A stretch of 64,000 bases of DNA from Paragonimus skrjabini miyazakii (Eukaryota > Platyhelminthes > Trematoda > Plagiorchiida > Troglotrematidae): positions 215,528-279,527 of the forward strand of contig JTDE01000245.1 in assembly GCA_014338405.1 (NCBI GenBank). The letters run 5' to 3'. Positions 36,200 to 48,639 of this stretch are shown here, piece by piece (the stretch's first letter is position 1; the number at the start of each line of letters is the position of its first letter). The position numbers and the translations under genes are program-made. The notes under the pieces were generated by a model, which saw only the letters and a program-made list of their open reading frames with translations, searched no databases and had not been told where the DNA came from.

Positions 36200-39100
36200 T
36201 GTTTTCACTTGTGTGATGTGCAACTTGTGACAATCTTAATCTCCAAGTACTCAGATTAGTTAGCTTATCATCACGTCAAATAAGTCATACTTTTCTCATA
36301 GGACTAATAACTATTTCCTCAACTTCTCCATTTACTTATTTTTTTATCAATGAATGCATTAAAATAAAGAGGTTCAAATTCCATACCGTAATTTTTACTG
36401 CTCCCTATACTTATTGTAAAATACTATCTGATATCCTCACCTTGAGCTTACTTATAAAGCTTGACAAAAATGTTTGAAATACAATTAGAAACGTACTTGT
36501 ATGGCGAGGTTTTGTTCACAGATATGGACTGAACTGAAGTTGATGGGTTTTCAAGGTTATCCACGGAGGTATGCACTTTGGCGTCTTCGGTATCCTCACA
36601 TTCTTCTTGACTTAAATCTGTATCAACATCTTTTCAACTGATCATGGGTTCACAAAACGGTACCTACCTTCTGGCGCAAATAAATGAGACTCTCGCCTAT
36701 CCTGCGGAGGAAAACTAGTCCCCGGGTTCATCACTCACGTGAGAACAATTACTACACGAAACCATAAACTTGTTTACTTTGTACAACAGATTCACTCTTG
36801 ACTCAGCAGTCAGTTTTGAGTGATTGGAGAGTATGTCGAGCAAGCGGTTGTTGGTTGGTTTCAAGAATGCCCAGTAGCCGAAGTGAGCTAATTAGTACAA
36901 ATCTTTTTGCAGACTCCGATGGCCAATCGGATGCAATCCCAAACCACGTTTCCATGGTCGTAGCTAGGCGTGTGAGGACTCGACACACTAACTCGCATGT
37001 CCGCACGTTCAAAAACACGTTTATTCTGCAACAAAGTCTGATGTATCTGAATGTTGAAAAATAAAGCTACGGAACACCATTGGACTTCTCATACGCACAC
37101 ACACACATACATACACACACACCCATATACATTTGGAACACTTACACCGACCCGCCAAACTGTAAATAACACGACTTCTCATCTTTTAAGGAAGAATTGA
37201 TTATTGTCGGGTTGAGAGTGCGTGTCCTGTCCGATGACTGAACGATCGACATCGTCGTTGTCTGGTTGGGTGTGTCTTAGAAGAAAAAAGTATCTTTTAA
37301 TCGTCAGTTGCTAAAAATAGTGACTGGACAGAAATAGCTTATTAAAAGTTGAACAAATAGTAGAATAGAATTAATTTGAAAAATATCAACTCAGATTTTT
37401 TACCCGCCGTGGAGGTGGCTCAGAAGAACACAGCTTGAGTAGCGAGAAAAACACTTCAGGGTAAAAATTAACCTTACTGCTAGGTAGTCAGATAAATGAG
37501 CTAGAATAGGTACATTGCAAGATTAGTCATTCGATACAACCTCAAGAATCGTGAAATCTACAACATAATCTGGGAGTTAAATCGGACGTAACGGGTTCTG
37601 ATCGAATTTTATCGAAGTCTGTGTGGTTTTGCAGGAGTGAACTAAACCTCACTAACAGTTGTCTTGTTAGTACGAAATGCATGTTTGCTACAGTTGCATT
37701 GATACAATTAAGTCCCAAGATAAATGCAAAATGCATAAAAGAGTGTTTGCTGGCACAGTTATAATTATGGTAAACATCAAAAACTGGTAGCAGCAAACAT
37801 TTTGTTTTCCAAAAATGATCATACGGTTTTAAAAGTGAGATACAGCTTTCCACTTTCAGTAGTGCCATTTTTGTTTGACCAGTTTTGTCACATTATTCCG
37901 ACTTCTTTTGTAAACATAACTGTTCGATTTCCATACGTAAACAACAATCTTGGAGCAACTCACAAGCTCAAACCAATCTTTCTGTCTAGTTATGACAAGG
38001 ACAAAAGCCTTGACAACATCTTCGAGTTTGAATTAGTGTTTTTTCACAAGAACGCATGTGGGAACTATCATTTTGGAGTGAGCAAACGCATGACTGCTAC
38101 TCGTATGTCGACCACATTCGTACGTCAGTTTGGGATCTGTTGTATACTTAGCTGCAATTGTAGGTTTCCTGATTTTTTGTTTTGTTTTATTCCGAACCAA
38201 AACCAGCCCGTTAATTCAGCATATTCGAAGAGAACCTAGCTGTCACAAGATATGACAAGATTTGTCAGTCAACTTCATGGTGGCTTACTACACATGGATG
38301 AAAGTGTCGTCTATTGTAATTTCTGCTACAAGAATGCGATTTCTTGGTGGAGCTTACACGTTGATTGACAAGTACAATATGACTTACACCTTCAACCACT
38401 TCAACAGCGAGAAAAGTAGCTGTAGATATCTGTTTTATTGCAGTATCCCCTACGACACAATTGTGTGCGCAAAGTGCTTTTCTATGCCGCTCCTAAGGAT
38501 GATACAGCATATTTGAGATACCGTCGGCGATGCAGATATGTACATCCTTGTGGGTAAAATAACCGGTTGAATCAGCCAACTTTTTGCAATATGTTCACTT
38601 GTCTACTTTCTTCTGACAAGTTAATTTACAAAATTTCCTGGCCGTAGGATATCTGACTCAAACTAAGTGCCCAAACCCTCTGAATATTACAACAACTCTC
38701 TCCCGTTGCTGTGTCCGTTTAACTTCTGTCAAAATCACTGCCCTCTGACTCTGAAGAACGAAGCTCTTCACATGTGTAGATACGTTACTGGTTCTTATGC
38801 TCCCCATTCTCAAGCGTTTCATTTAGCTTCTTCTGTGCATTGTGTTACAGAATATTTAATGACTGGTGGATCCTATTGTACAACCAGAAATGTGTGGTGC
38901 AACAGACTTATGGCTTTTTGTTATAATCGCTCAGAAACACTCGCTAAAATCGTAATGGACTGTCCCCTAAAAAATTGTTATACAAGTTGTCAAGAAATCT
39001 AGGATGATCACGACTGGATTTTTTCAATGCATATTTCTGCAAGATATTAATCTGAATTTTTGGTGACATCACTACAACTGGAGCAGTTTGCCCCAACTAC

Positions 39101-39560
39101 GTTCCTGTTCAAACCAGGAATTTTTTCACAGAAAAGCACTCAATGCAGCACGTAAATGTTCACTCAAAGCGTTTCAGTGAGCTGAAACAAAACTCATACT
39201 GAGGGGAAAATGCTAGATTTGAAAAGCAGTGTAAGAAGTTTTTGTTCACAATCAAGTTACTGAGGTTTTACTGAGGGTATTTATTATTTCATGCTTTCTG
39301 TCACACTACTATTTCTTAATATATACTTATCTACAATGCGCATCTGTTGAATACATTACTGTTTTTTTCTAGTGTATATTAAAACAGACTACAATTGACT
39401 TTATACCAAACTGTTTAACTGTAGTGGTCGTAACGAGTTGCTGAATAGACTAAGTAAATGCAAGCTTACCCCACTAGGCTGTCGGTGATAACAAAATAAA
39501 CGAATGAAACAAAGTAGTTACAAGGTTCCAGCAAGTTATGGTAATCAAAAGGGTTTGACT
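36200..39560. other. No gene recognised; three successive plus-strand open runs
   Basis: It contains a CA-rich microsatellite at 37095-37123. Open plus-strand runs at 37802-38239, 38262-38516 and 38667-39002 lie end to end. The last two share a frame and are cysteine-rich (CPFNFCQNHC, YNRSETLAKIVMDCPLKNC). No family is recognised and no splice model is convincing. They are described here rather than annotated as genes. Confidence 0.45.
37095..37123. repeat. CA/TA microsatellite
   Basis: Interrupted (CA)n with catacata units. Confidence 0.9.
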
Positions 39561-39564
39561 CACA

Positions 39565-39664
39565 NNNNNNNNNNNNNNNNNNNNNNNNNNNNNNNNNNNN
39601 NNNNNNNNNNNNNNNNNNNNNNNNNNNNNNNNNNNNNNNNNNNNNNNNNNNNNNNNNNNNNNNN
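39565..39664. other. Assembly gap, 100 N
   Basis: Exactly 100 N, a conventional placeholder length. True size and content are unknown, and adjacency across it depends on scaffolding. Confidence 0.99.
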
Positions 39665-40369
39665 AAAGTGTTCACAAGTGTTCGAGATGACCACCACAAT
39701 ATTCCAAATTACCAGTATCCGGAAGTGAGTGATATCACAGAGTTGCCGTGGGCCGCTGAAGCGCGATCCTGATGCGACGATACTTGCTGTACAACGGAGC
39801 TAAAAACAATTGGATGATACATCCGTGTATTATCGTCAAACATCTGCGCAACGGAGAAAAGAGCAGATCGACGTGCACAAAATTTGTATTGTACTGCAAG
39901 GTCACTTTTATCCATTTGAACAAAATTCAAAAGTGATAAAAAAAATTGTACAGAAATGAAGCATCGTTTGCAAACAAAACTAAGGAACTCTGTACACAAC
40001 AAAGCTAGTCATTTATCTTTAAAGAACACACGAAAAATCCTATAAGATGTAAAAATGGACAACTCTGACACATAAGCGATTTGACGAATTATGAGGTATA
40101 GTTTTTAATAAGCTCGTGAGATGTTTGTCACAATAAGGCCAAAAGTCTCTTACCACTATCTAGGCCTGCAACAAAAATGCATGCAGAAAGCAGATCATTG
40201 TTTGTTATCGTAACACGAATATGCACTACTCATAAGATATGCAAATAGCATTGGTCAAAGGAGAGATACTGGGAAAAGCATTTATGTGGATATAAAAACC
40301 ATGACCAGTTGTGATTATCGTTCTGGTTACACAGATTAAAGTTCACGATCATTTATCAGCATTTAAAGC

Positions 40370-40742
40370 CTAGTTTGGCAATTGTAATGAATTATGTAAC
40401 CTCAGCCCAATTAAGTCCCAATCGTGGTACAAACCAGTAAAGTTGACGGATTTTTCATAATGTATCTTTCTAAGAGTACGGGATAGGGTTTGTGCCATTT
40501 GTAAACGATTGTGATCAGGCCTTAAGATTTTGTCATCTGGTCGTCCACAATATATGGTAAGTGGCTCAATGTTGCACACGGTTGCCGCAGTAAAGTTCAG
40601 CCGAAATTTACTTCCCGGCGGTGGTATGGTAGTAATTAGTTCAAGCAATAGTAAAACCTGTGTATAGTACCTCTTTCTGAAGGAGACTGTTCGAAGAGTC
40701 CAGGTGAGTGAGAAAGTGACGAGTGATTGGAAATGGAGGCTA
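40370..40742 (-). CDS. Unidentified candidate coding segment ending in TAG
   Basis: This is an open minus-strand frame of 124 codons. It includes VLLLLELITTIPPPGSKFRL, TAATVCNIEPLTIYCGRPDD and SVNFTGLYHDWDLIGLRLHN. A fair acceptor (actatacacag at about 40663) lies inside it and would start the more protein-like part. Composition is convincing but I recognise no family. It may belong with the frame at 40919-41227 on the same strand. Confidence 0.27.
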
Positions 40743-40918
40743 GCCTAAATCGATAGCATTATTCACCATCGGTCGTAAAATTTAATACATAACTAAGAAC
40801 GGTCTCCTAAATAAGATTAAATATTTCAAAATAAATTCCAGCGATACGGTCGATTCATTTAAATAACGCGTTCGAATAAATCTCGCGGGCAAATCTCGTT
40901 TATTCAGTAGACTTCTGG

Positions 40919-41227
40919 TCATCGTTTGAGATACAATAGCTTAAGCGTGAGTTTAGTGGCATCACAAAGTTCGTCGCAACTTTTTCTGGGTATGCACCTA
41001 TGCTGCCATTGTTTTTGAATATAGAAAACCTCAGATTCTAATTCCGAAATATTCCACTTGTTGACAAACATTGCAAAAGTTTCTGCAAGCTCTTTGAGGC
41101 CAAGGCTTGCTTCATTTTCAGGCTGATGACAGAACAACCATGTACCGTGGACGTTTGTGTTTGAGCTCATCATGTTCACGTAAACCCCACGAACAATCAA
41201 CCGTCCATTGTGGTAATAGACATCCAT
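40919..41227 (-). CDS. Unidentified ATG-initiated open frame, 102 codons
   Basis: ATG at 41227 and TGA at 40919. It includes MDVYYHNGRLIVRGVYVNMM, ENEASLGLKELAETFAMFVN and KWNISELESEVFYIQKQ. Composition and codon use are protein-like and there is a single N-glycosylation-type site. No family is recognised. It is about 180 bases upstream of the 40370-40742 segment on the same strand, so both may be parts of one gene or pseudogene. Confidence 0.27.
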   Translation of the reverse strand: MDVYYHNGRLIVRGVYVNMMSSNTNVHGTWLFCHQPENEASLGLKELAETFAMFVNKWNISELESEVFYIQKQWQHRCIPRKSCDELCDATKLTLKLLYLKR

Positions 41228-41384
41228 ATGGAGAAGATGGCTATAATTTTAAAGTTATTTCTCTTAGTAGAAAATGTTGGAAATTTAGCTTTTCAGTCAG
41301 ACTTTTACGTGATAGAAAACGAAAGGAGTCAAAGTTTTATGAGACAAATTGAACTTAGAAAAGAGACTGGACGGTGAAATATCT

Positions 41385-41425
41385 GAGCTTCAGTTGGACT
41401 CGAAGAAGTGACAGAAACGGTATGT
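41385..41425 (-). mobile_element. Fragment of the second tRNA-derived SINE family
   Basis: The plus run gacagaaacggtatg, preceded by ggactcgaagaagt, matches the box-B side of the copy at 59815 (ggattcgaaccagtgacaga). Only a short part remains. Confidence 0.45.
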
Positions 41426-41429
41426 ATAA

Positions 41430-44400
41430 CTGCAACAAGTATTCTATCATTTGAACTACAAAGGTTTGCAGAGAGCCCAGAACTGTTAAATTTGTACTCG
41501 GTTTTCTACTACGTTAATTATGATAAAATAAACTTACAAAGGTGGCCAAAGTTTCATGTTCCATGTTCAGGAAACTAGTCAGATTTTTGGTTTACTGTTT
41601 AAGATTAACGGTTTACATTGTTTAAACTTTGCTTTGGAATTTTATGTCAATCTTTATGTCTCAACTTACATTTTAAACTTCTTTTTCACTCAATAGTTCG
41701 TCTGATGATTCCGACTGCTGCAACGTACGCATCTGGATGGCAGTATTGTTACAGTCTCAGTTGTGTTAGGGTTACACAAAAGAGATAATCATATCAATGC
41801 ATCGACCTGTTCACATCTTAGTCACCGCCTTGCCTCCTGAGCAGTATACATGTTACAAGTTCATTGCTGAAACACAACACATTCACCGCTTTGTCGGTCA
41901 ATATACACAAACGCCATAGCCTTAAGTAAGCAAATAGCGACGAACTCTAGGAATCTGTCAATTGTGGTTTTCATAAGTTCAGCATCTATTTCTGCTAAAA
42001 AGTCTTTATGCTACCGTTATTGACAGCTACTCCATATGGCACCGTTTCTTGCTCGGTTCGTTTCTTCCTACGGTAGTTCCCACAAGCTGCAGTTTAGGTC
42101 AGCATACATCACAATATATTCTGAGGTTATTCAGTTTTTCTACCGTTAATATTCACTGCGTACAACACAAAAATCTCACCTTATTGAACCTACGTTCATT
42201 TCATTCGTTTAAACACCGGTAGAATGCCAAGTTTCAGAATAAACCTACTGATGGATACTACTCACCAAATTATCGTCACGCCATTAGTCGATGATGATAA
42301 TCACTTGAACTGTTATTCACCTCATCTGTTAAACTACGTCACACTTTCAATCTAAACACGGGAATGTCATTACTTTAGATGACTTCAATATTGTTGGACA
42401 GCCACTGTTTGACAATTCGTATCAACTGTTATTGCACTAAACTGATTTCTATCAGAACCTTATTTACGCCTAAAGCAGACACTTTCTATTCTCTAACATA
42501 TGAAGGTCAGATCAACGTACGCGAAATATGACATTTTAGGCAATAAGCAAATCACTTTGCAGTTATACGACCAGCCGTATGCTATCTTTTCATGTCAACC
42601 ATAATCTTGATTTGACATTAACAGAAAAAGTCCATTTACAGCACAGCGAAATTGTATATAGTGTAAGCATTCAGTAGTCTGAACAGATGTGGAACTGTCT
42701 TTTATACTCGACGCTATGTCTTGGAAGACCAAAGTGTAAAAGCGCTAAATATACTGGTACGTTCCTGAGTCGGAAATCAACAACGCGGTTTCCAGCACTT
42801 AGCTAGCACAGATTGCACATGCAAGTTGCACATGCCAGGCGAAATTGTCAGGGTGGGTTGACACTAGACAGTTGGATCGAACCCAGCATAGAAAAAGGCA
42901 CGCACCTCAATAAACACATTCTCAAATAGCAACGTATCTCCAAAACTTGCATTGTTCGAAATGCAATCCCAATGCACACACGCGGCAGACCCCAGAGTCA
43001 TTAGTGTTGGTACATTCCATAATATACATCGCTAGAGAACGAAGCGAGGTTTGTGGTCTGCTGAAGCTGTTATCATTCGTCGAATAAACCAGGTGTTGTG
43101 CATCTAGAAAATAAATGGCTGTCAGTTTGACCTTCCAAGTAGTATTGTCCCATTCCCCAAAATTCCCATGGCTCTTCAACGTTTTCATGTATCCTTCTAA
43201 CAGTTTTGGTTTCTAGTCAAGTTTCGAATACCTACTAACATTCTCTCCCCTTCGCATTTAAGTGCACATTACCATTTGAGCTCTTGAGCTAACTCTTCTT
43301 ATCAGCTTCGTGTTACACCATCCGAAAGCCTAGCTCCAAATCATGATCATTCTGACCTCGATTATTATACTCACATTCTTCGCCATCGTTGCTGTACTTA
43401 CTAGCTATATGCTGATTGCAATAATTTCGCTGTAGTAACAGGTGAGATCCGAATGTTTTGTTCATACACAAAACATCTTGCCTTATAACGTTGGTCTTTT
43501 ATAAATAATAGCTGTATCTGTTCTTGTAGTAAGCTCTTGTAGATCAAACTGCTAGAGGTTTAAACCAAAAACACCAACTAACTACCTTCAGTTTGTCAAA
43601 TAGAAACTCAAACGTTAAACAAGTCATTCCGATAAGGTACAACAATAACAGAGACGGTACGAGCTATATCTTCACCCTAAAATTCAACAAAGCATTAAGA
43701 GTCTGCTGTAGTCTAACTGGGTTTCATTCATTATAGTTGATGCATGGTAGCATCTTGTCATAGAGAATCACTTTACTGTTTCAGTACTTTCATGTATCTC
43801 CTGTGGAGACAGTTACCATGTTCGTACAAAAGTACAACTTATTTGGAGGAGAAAACAGAATCATCCAATTTGGTTTAATAAGGACTAAATCAACTGATCT
43901 CACCAAGTGATACATTTAATCATCACAACCTATCTAGTCGTATTAATGAACAAATTATAAAATGCTCAACAGTACATCTGGTAAAGTGTTAGAATATCAG
44001 TGCTTTCACATACTGTAACCGTGTGTGTACAGAAGAAATGTGTTCAGATACTAAACTTCCCTTAGGCCATCTACAATCGGTAAAATCCCAGCCTAACATA
44101 AGCTGACATGTTTTATTTTTCAAGGTATATTGAATCGGTCATGTTTAATGTGGGGTTAATGTCAAGGTAATCAGCCTGAGGTTCGAATTAAATTCCCAAA
44201 AAGAACATACACTACATACGACCCCCTAAAAATTCTGAACTTTAGCCGTCCTACCAACTCAAAACGTTCGTACAAATATGAAATTTTCGTTCACATGTGA
44301 ATAGCATCCAATTTGCCTTACTTATAGTGAGGTTAGATAAAGTGAACAGCCAGCCCACATGCGAATTTGGTGGCCCAAACAATGCAAATTACATATTTTC

Positions 44401-46225
44401 TTATTTGGTTGCTTATGGTTTACACAACTTTTTTGAGCGCTGGCAAATCGATCTAGTCTTCCCACGGTCTTTCTATATAACGTAGGTTAACCGGCAAAGA
44501 TATTGATGATCAACTGCAGATAAACTATTAGTAACCTGCTCGAAAATAGACGACGGTTCCAAACCACAGAACAAAGGATATCATGTACTTCATAAGCTGT
44601 TCTTATCATACACATCCGCACAATGTTCTGACGCCACAGATAACGTACGTTGGCAAATGCAACACTCGTTTTCGAACTTCCAATGGACCACAAACACACT
44701 GTGCTATAAACTGACGAGATGATGTTACACATGTAAATGAATTGGTACACCACTTGCAATAGACAAAACAGTAATTAGAACATGTCAGTAGTAGAATATG
44801 CCTTTCAATGTGTGACGTGCGCTTCACACGTATCAAACTAAACATCCACTCTGTTTATCTTAATCTGCAGCCCGTCAATCTGAGACGCCAACGTCTATCT
44901 TGATCGCATTTATCCTAAGAAGAAACCCCACCTAAACATCGTTAGTTTAAGGCGTTTCTATTGATGCTCAGTTTGTTATGTTTCAATGTTTTATTGATAA
45001 AAATGTTTAGTAAAACCAATATCATTTTGTCGGAATCACAAATGTGAAGTGACAAAGACAAACCAACTTCAAAATAGTCAAGTATATTTTCGAATCTTGA
45101 AGATCAAATCAGAAAATCAGAAAACTTAGGATGTCAGTTGACTCAAACGTTTCATGTTATCTGGAAAATCACAACTGAATTCTAAAATCCAGCAGACCAA
45201 AATTTTAAAAAAAATTCAACAAGGACATAAAAGCCTACGTGCTTATGAACGAGCACAAATTTAGTAGTGATTATTTTCATACACAAAACATTAGGAGACA
45301 CCGATACATAGGACTCACTTCGAACAGCTGTACTGAATGTTTTCTTTGCTATGATATCAAAATATCAGGCCAAGACCCCAAGACCGCCAACAGACGTGTC
45401 TAAATTGATGAGCAAGCTTCGACGCCTGAGTTCACGCAACGTATTTGCGGTCGCTCTGACGAGTCCATCAGCCGAATTGAGGTATGCCCAGTCATACCCA
45501 TACCAAAGCTTCTGACAGTGAGTCCAACCTAAGGTTTTTCGTTGGTGTGCATATATCCTTCTATGAAGTCATATGTCCACTGATCACTCATTTCTATAGA
45601 AATGAGCAGAAGTCAATTTAACAAAAACAAACCAAAATGTACAACGTTATAAGCCTTTGCTGGAGTGTATTTGAGTATTCCAGATATGGCTCTCATTTAC
45701 AAACCGTTTTTGAATGGCAGTGTTTTCAAAGGTGACTGTAGACAATTTACTGTTTCAACTAGTGTACTAGATTTGGTTGTGACGCCTGAAAGAAATGTCA
45801 GAGTAGAAGCTAAGTCGCAGTATTTCGTTCATCGACGTTACCTCCGTATAAAACATTTTGAAGGCGCGAACTTAATGAGATGGCTAAACGTAACGTGAAA
45901 CGGGGCGCCTGAGTGCTGTCAACAAAAAACGAGTTTTGAAAATTTGTTCGCTAACCGGAACATTTATGATTCTGTTGAATCAAATGCTGTACCTAGCCAT
46001 TCAACCAACGGTTACGGAGCATGTCTAAATGTCACAGGCATTTACAGGGATCATGTTTACAGGTTACAGGGAGATTTATACGAATCTGAGCAAGCGCAGC
46101 TGTGTAACTGATGATATTGACAACAATGTCCGTAGAAAGAACAATATCATTCACCAAACAATTACACAATAAACCTGGGTTCAATCCGTCCTTTTATCTC
46201 TTTTCAAACCATCAAGTAAACAACG
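41430..46225. other. No gene recognised
   Basis: AT-rich. The frame at 45665-45898 (plus) looks mildly protein-like (FLNGSVFKGDCRQFTVSTS), but has no recognised domain. Other open runs are overlapping and unconvincing. No repeat-family copies were recognised. Confidence 0.55.
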
Positions 46226-46229
46226 CGTC

Positions 46230-46950
46230 ATCAAAGAATACAACGAACGGCAGTTCAATCTACAACTCCGTTTGTTTACATTTTGTGTGATTGATGAGAA
46301 ATGATTATCTTTACTCTGCTGGCATCTCACAAGTTCTTGATGTTGAATTCTCCATGGACAATCAGTCACACAACAGAAAGGTAAACTGAAACTGTACATC
46401 ATTAAATGTTGGGAAATGTCAATCAGACTTTCTTAAAGTTGAGCTCACAAGAACATGTTGACAATGGTTTGAAAATGATGCAATCATTTGTGTATACGCT
46501 TTTATAAACGTGGCATTATTATCGATTATTCCTATAATCACAGTAAGATTTGTTTCATTTTCAAGCTGCCTGTTAGATCCCTGAAGTTTGCCTTCAAGTT
46601 GCACAGTAGTTGACTAAAATAAATTAACGAGCATATTGGACATGCTGAGTTGTTTTGCTCTTTTCTTCACCACTACTTCATTAGATAAGATGTTTTTTCG
46701 TTCAGGAAGTATTTGAGCCTAGGTGGCTGCCGGTCAACTTGTTGCTATGAGGCAAGTCACCTCCACGGGAGACAGCCCCGTCACTAGGAAAATTGATATC
46801 AGGGGAATGTGAATATTCAAAGTAAGCTCGTGGTTATAGTTATGCAAATTTCATATACCTTGCGTACGTCCACTCGCCACAAGTTTGTCATTCCTGTTCG
46901 GGAAAACTGTTGTGCTTGACGTATTTCTGCTTTATGAACAATGATCAAAA
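46230..46950 (+). pseudogene. Degenerate inverted duplicate of CDKL exon A with its flanks
   Basis: On the plus strand, 46685-46821 aligns to CDKL exon A. GCCGGTCAACTTGTTGCTAT matches the exon sequence for TGQLVAI, AGGAAAATTG matches the RKIA part, and the donor is gtaagc. The same acceptor context (ttcaccactacttcattag) precedes it. About 45 bases covering the glycine loop are missing and the frame is broken, so it cannot encode a kinase. Homology continues 5' for about 450 bases (down to about 46230) and 3' into the intron (actgttgtgcttgac, then atgatcaa, to about 46950). The minus-strand open frame at 46419-46604 is a shadow within this duplicate. Confidence 0.8.
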
Positions 46951-47154
46951 CTGCGTGTATCTTACTACTGCCGTGGCTAGTACTCTAACCACGCATCCAT
47001 AAGAAACCCGTGTTGGCCACTTTGACAGCGACTTCACATCAGGCGTGACAAAATAACCATATGAGAATGCACAGACATTCGTTCGTCTCTAGCACTCGGA
47101 TCGCACCAAGCGAAAACCGGTTGTTAAGGTAGGTGTGATCAAAGGTGATATGAA

Positions 47155-47577
47155 TTGAGGGTCATTAATCAGACTCGCAGGTTACCTGTGCCTACAATCA
47201 AAGGAGATCAACCTATTGGCGCCAAATCACACTGTATTTACCAATTCTCATGTAACTGCGGAGAAAGTTACATAGGCAGAACCGATAGATCATTGATCTC
47301 AAGGATGAAGGAACATGTACCTAAGTGGGTTCACAAACAGGTCTCACAACCGGACACTGTAGTCACAGAGAATCGTAAGCCCCCAGCTTCTTCGATCGGA
47401 CGACACATCCTGTCAACTGGCCACAACGTGGACCTGACCTCAGCCTTCACCATCATAATGCGCCACCACAACCCACGGTTCCTAAAATTTGCTGAAGCCG
47501 TCGCGATAAACCGGTTCAAACCTGTGCTGTGTGTACAAAAACAATTATTTGTGAACTTGAGGCTGCCATGGTCCTAA
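47155..47577 (+). mobile_element. Penelope-like element 3' end: GIY-YIG endonuclease
   Basis: Open for about 140 codons to the natural stop at 47575. It includes SHCIYQFSCNCGESYIGRT and DRSLISRMKEHVPKWV (the GIY-YIG core with YIGRT and the following arginine). Next come SSIGRHILSTGHNVDLTSAF, RFLKFAEAVAINRFKP and VQKQLFVNLRLPWS. The order and the LRLPW ending are typical of Penelope-like retroelements, whose nuclease nicks the target site. The reverse-transcriptase domain is absent: homology starts about 47140, so this is a 5'-truncated insertion. The first codon is not a true start. Confidence 0.9.
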
Positions 47578-48309
47578 TTCGTAGTGAGTGTCATTCAGAT
47601 CACACGATTGGACGTTTTTTGTTATTGTTGTTTTCTTTGTTCATACCCCCCGAAGTACTGTAGACGTTAAATTGAAAGGTTCCCGTGTTATTGGTTATTT
47701 GGTACTGACGAGCCAATACGAAATGCTAGCATCTACCAGCGTTCGTCTTCTAACTGTTTTGTTCAAATTATTGAAGGGATATAACTGTTTTAGATATGAG
47801 AAATGTTTGGGTAAAAATAAACCGTCGGCCTAAAAGACCAACGCCAACAAGAGTAAAAGTCAATGCGGTATTCATCCGTCACATCCGCTGCAAAGCCTTA
47901 TCCTCCAGTAGGGGATTAAAAACCAGCATCAATCCAGTTTCTAATATACAGTAACACACTATATCTCATTTACGGATGGCATGTTTTTGATCAAACATTC
48001 TGTGGTCTTGTAACAATAATTTTTTCGACTTTACAGGCCAGATCTCATCATGAGTTTTTATTCATTGTAAATTGTTACGATCAGCTGACATTTACTTCTT
48101 ACACTTCTTATATACATTTGATTAACCAACATGACTATTTCGAAAGCTGTTCATTTCTAACAGTCTCTATTCATTAACACATTGTTGATGTCGTTTTTAA
48201 AGTTAGGCATCTGTGTTTATTGTCCAAAACTTTAAATTGTTAGTCACTAGACATCAATCAATAAAACCATTTGTTTTTTACCGATGAGTTGTAGGGGGTT
48301 TTGATTTTC

Positions 48310-48600
48310 ATATAGATTGAACATCACTCACAATTAGTCGCAGCTGTCGCATCCCCATACACTTTCCAGTCGGCCCCTTTCGGAAAGAAGCACTAGACTC
48401 GAGTTTCGTTCTCATTAGAGCTCGCCAGTATGGTATATCCTAGCCACTGTTGGAACTAGAACCACGGCCACGCTCACACGTGAACACTCAACCACTTTCG
48501 CTTGTGAGTAATGATCAGGTTGCCCGATCGCCTCGAGAGGAGGCACAGTTACTGTCTGTTAACTCCAATCTACGACCCCTCGATTGGGACTTCTCTCCAA
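48310..48600 (-). mobile_element. Hammerhead-SINE copy, left arm of an inverted pair
   Basis: In plus orientation it runs aacatcactcacaattagtc, gtcgcatccccatacacttt and gcactagactcgagtttcgt (ribozyme 48433-48390 on minus). Then come the head, cctcgagaggaggcacagtt and the 5' extension. The ribozyme core reads CTGGCGA (A6 to G) and stem I is mispaired, so it should be inactive. About 60 bases of the tRNA-like head are deleted compared with the right arm. Confidence 0.85.
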
Positions 48601-48639
48601 GTTGAAATCACAGAAATCATTGACTTGTTGAGCGGTATT

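Noticed and set aside
46419..46604. Minus-strand open frame whose end (FSNHCQHVLVSSTLRKSD) recurs as LFSNHSQYVYVSSALRKSD near 17760-17840
   Set aside because: At first this looked like a conserved coding repeat. The similarity continues through non-coding DNA into CDKL exon A, so it is explained by the segmental duplication.
47700..47726. CTGACGAGCC...GAAATGC resembling a hammerhead core
   Set aside because: Stem II is not paired and stem III/cleavage elements are missing.
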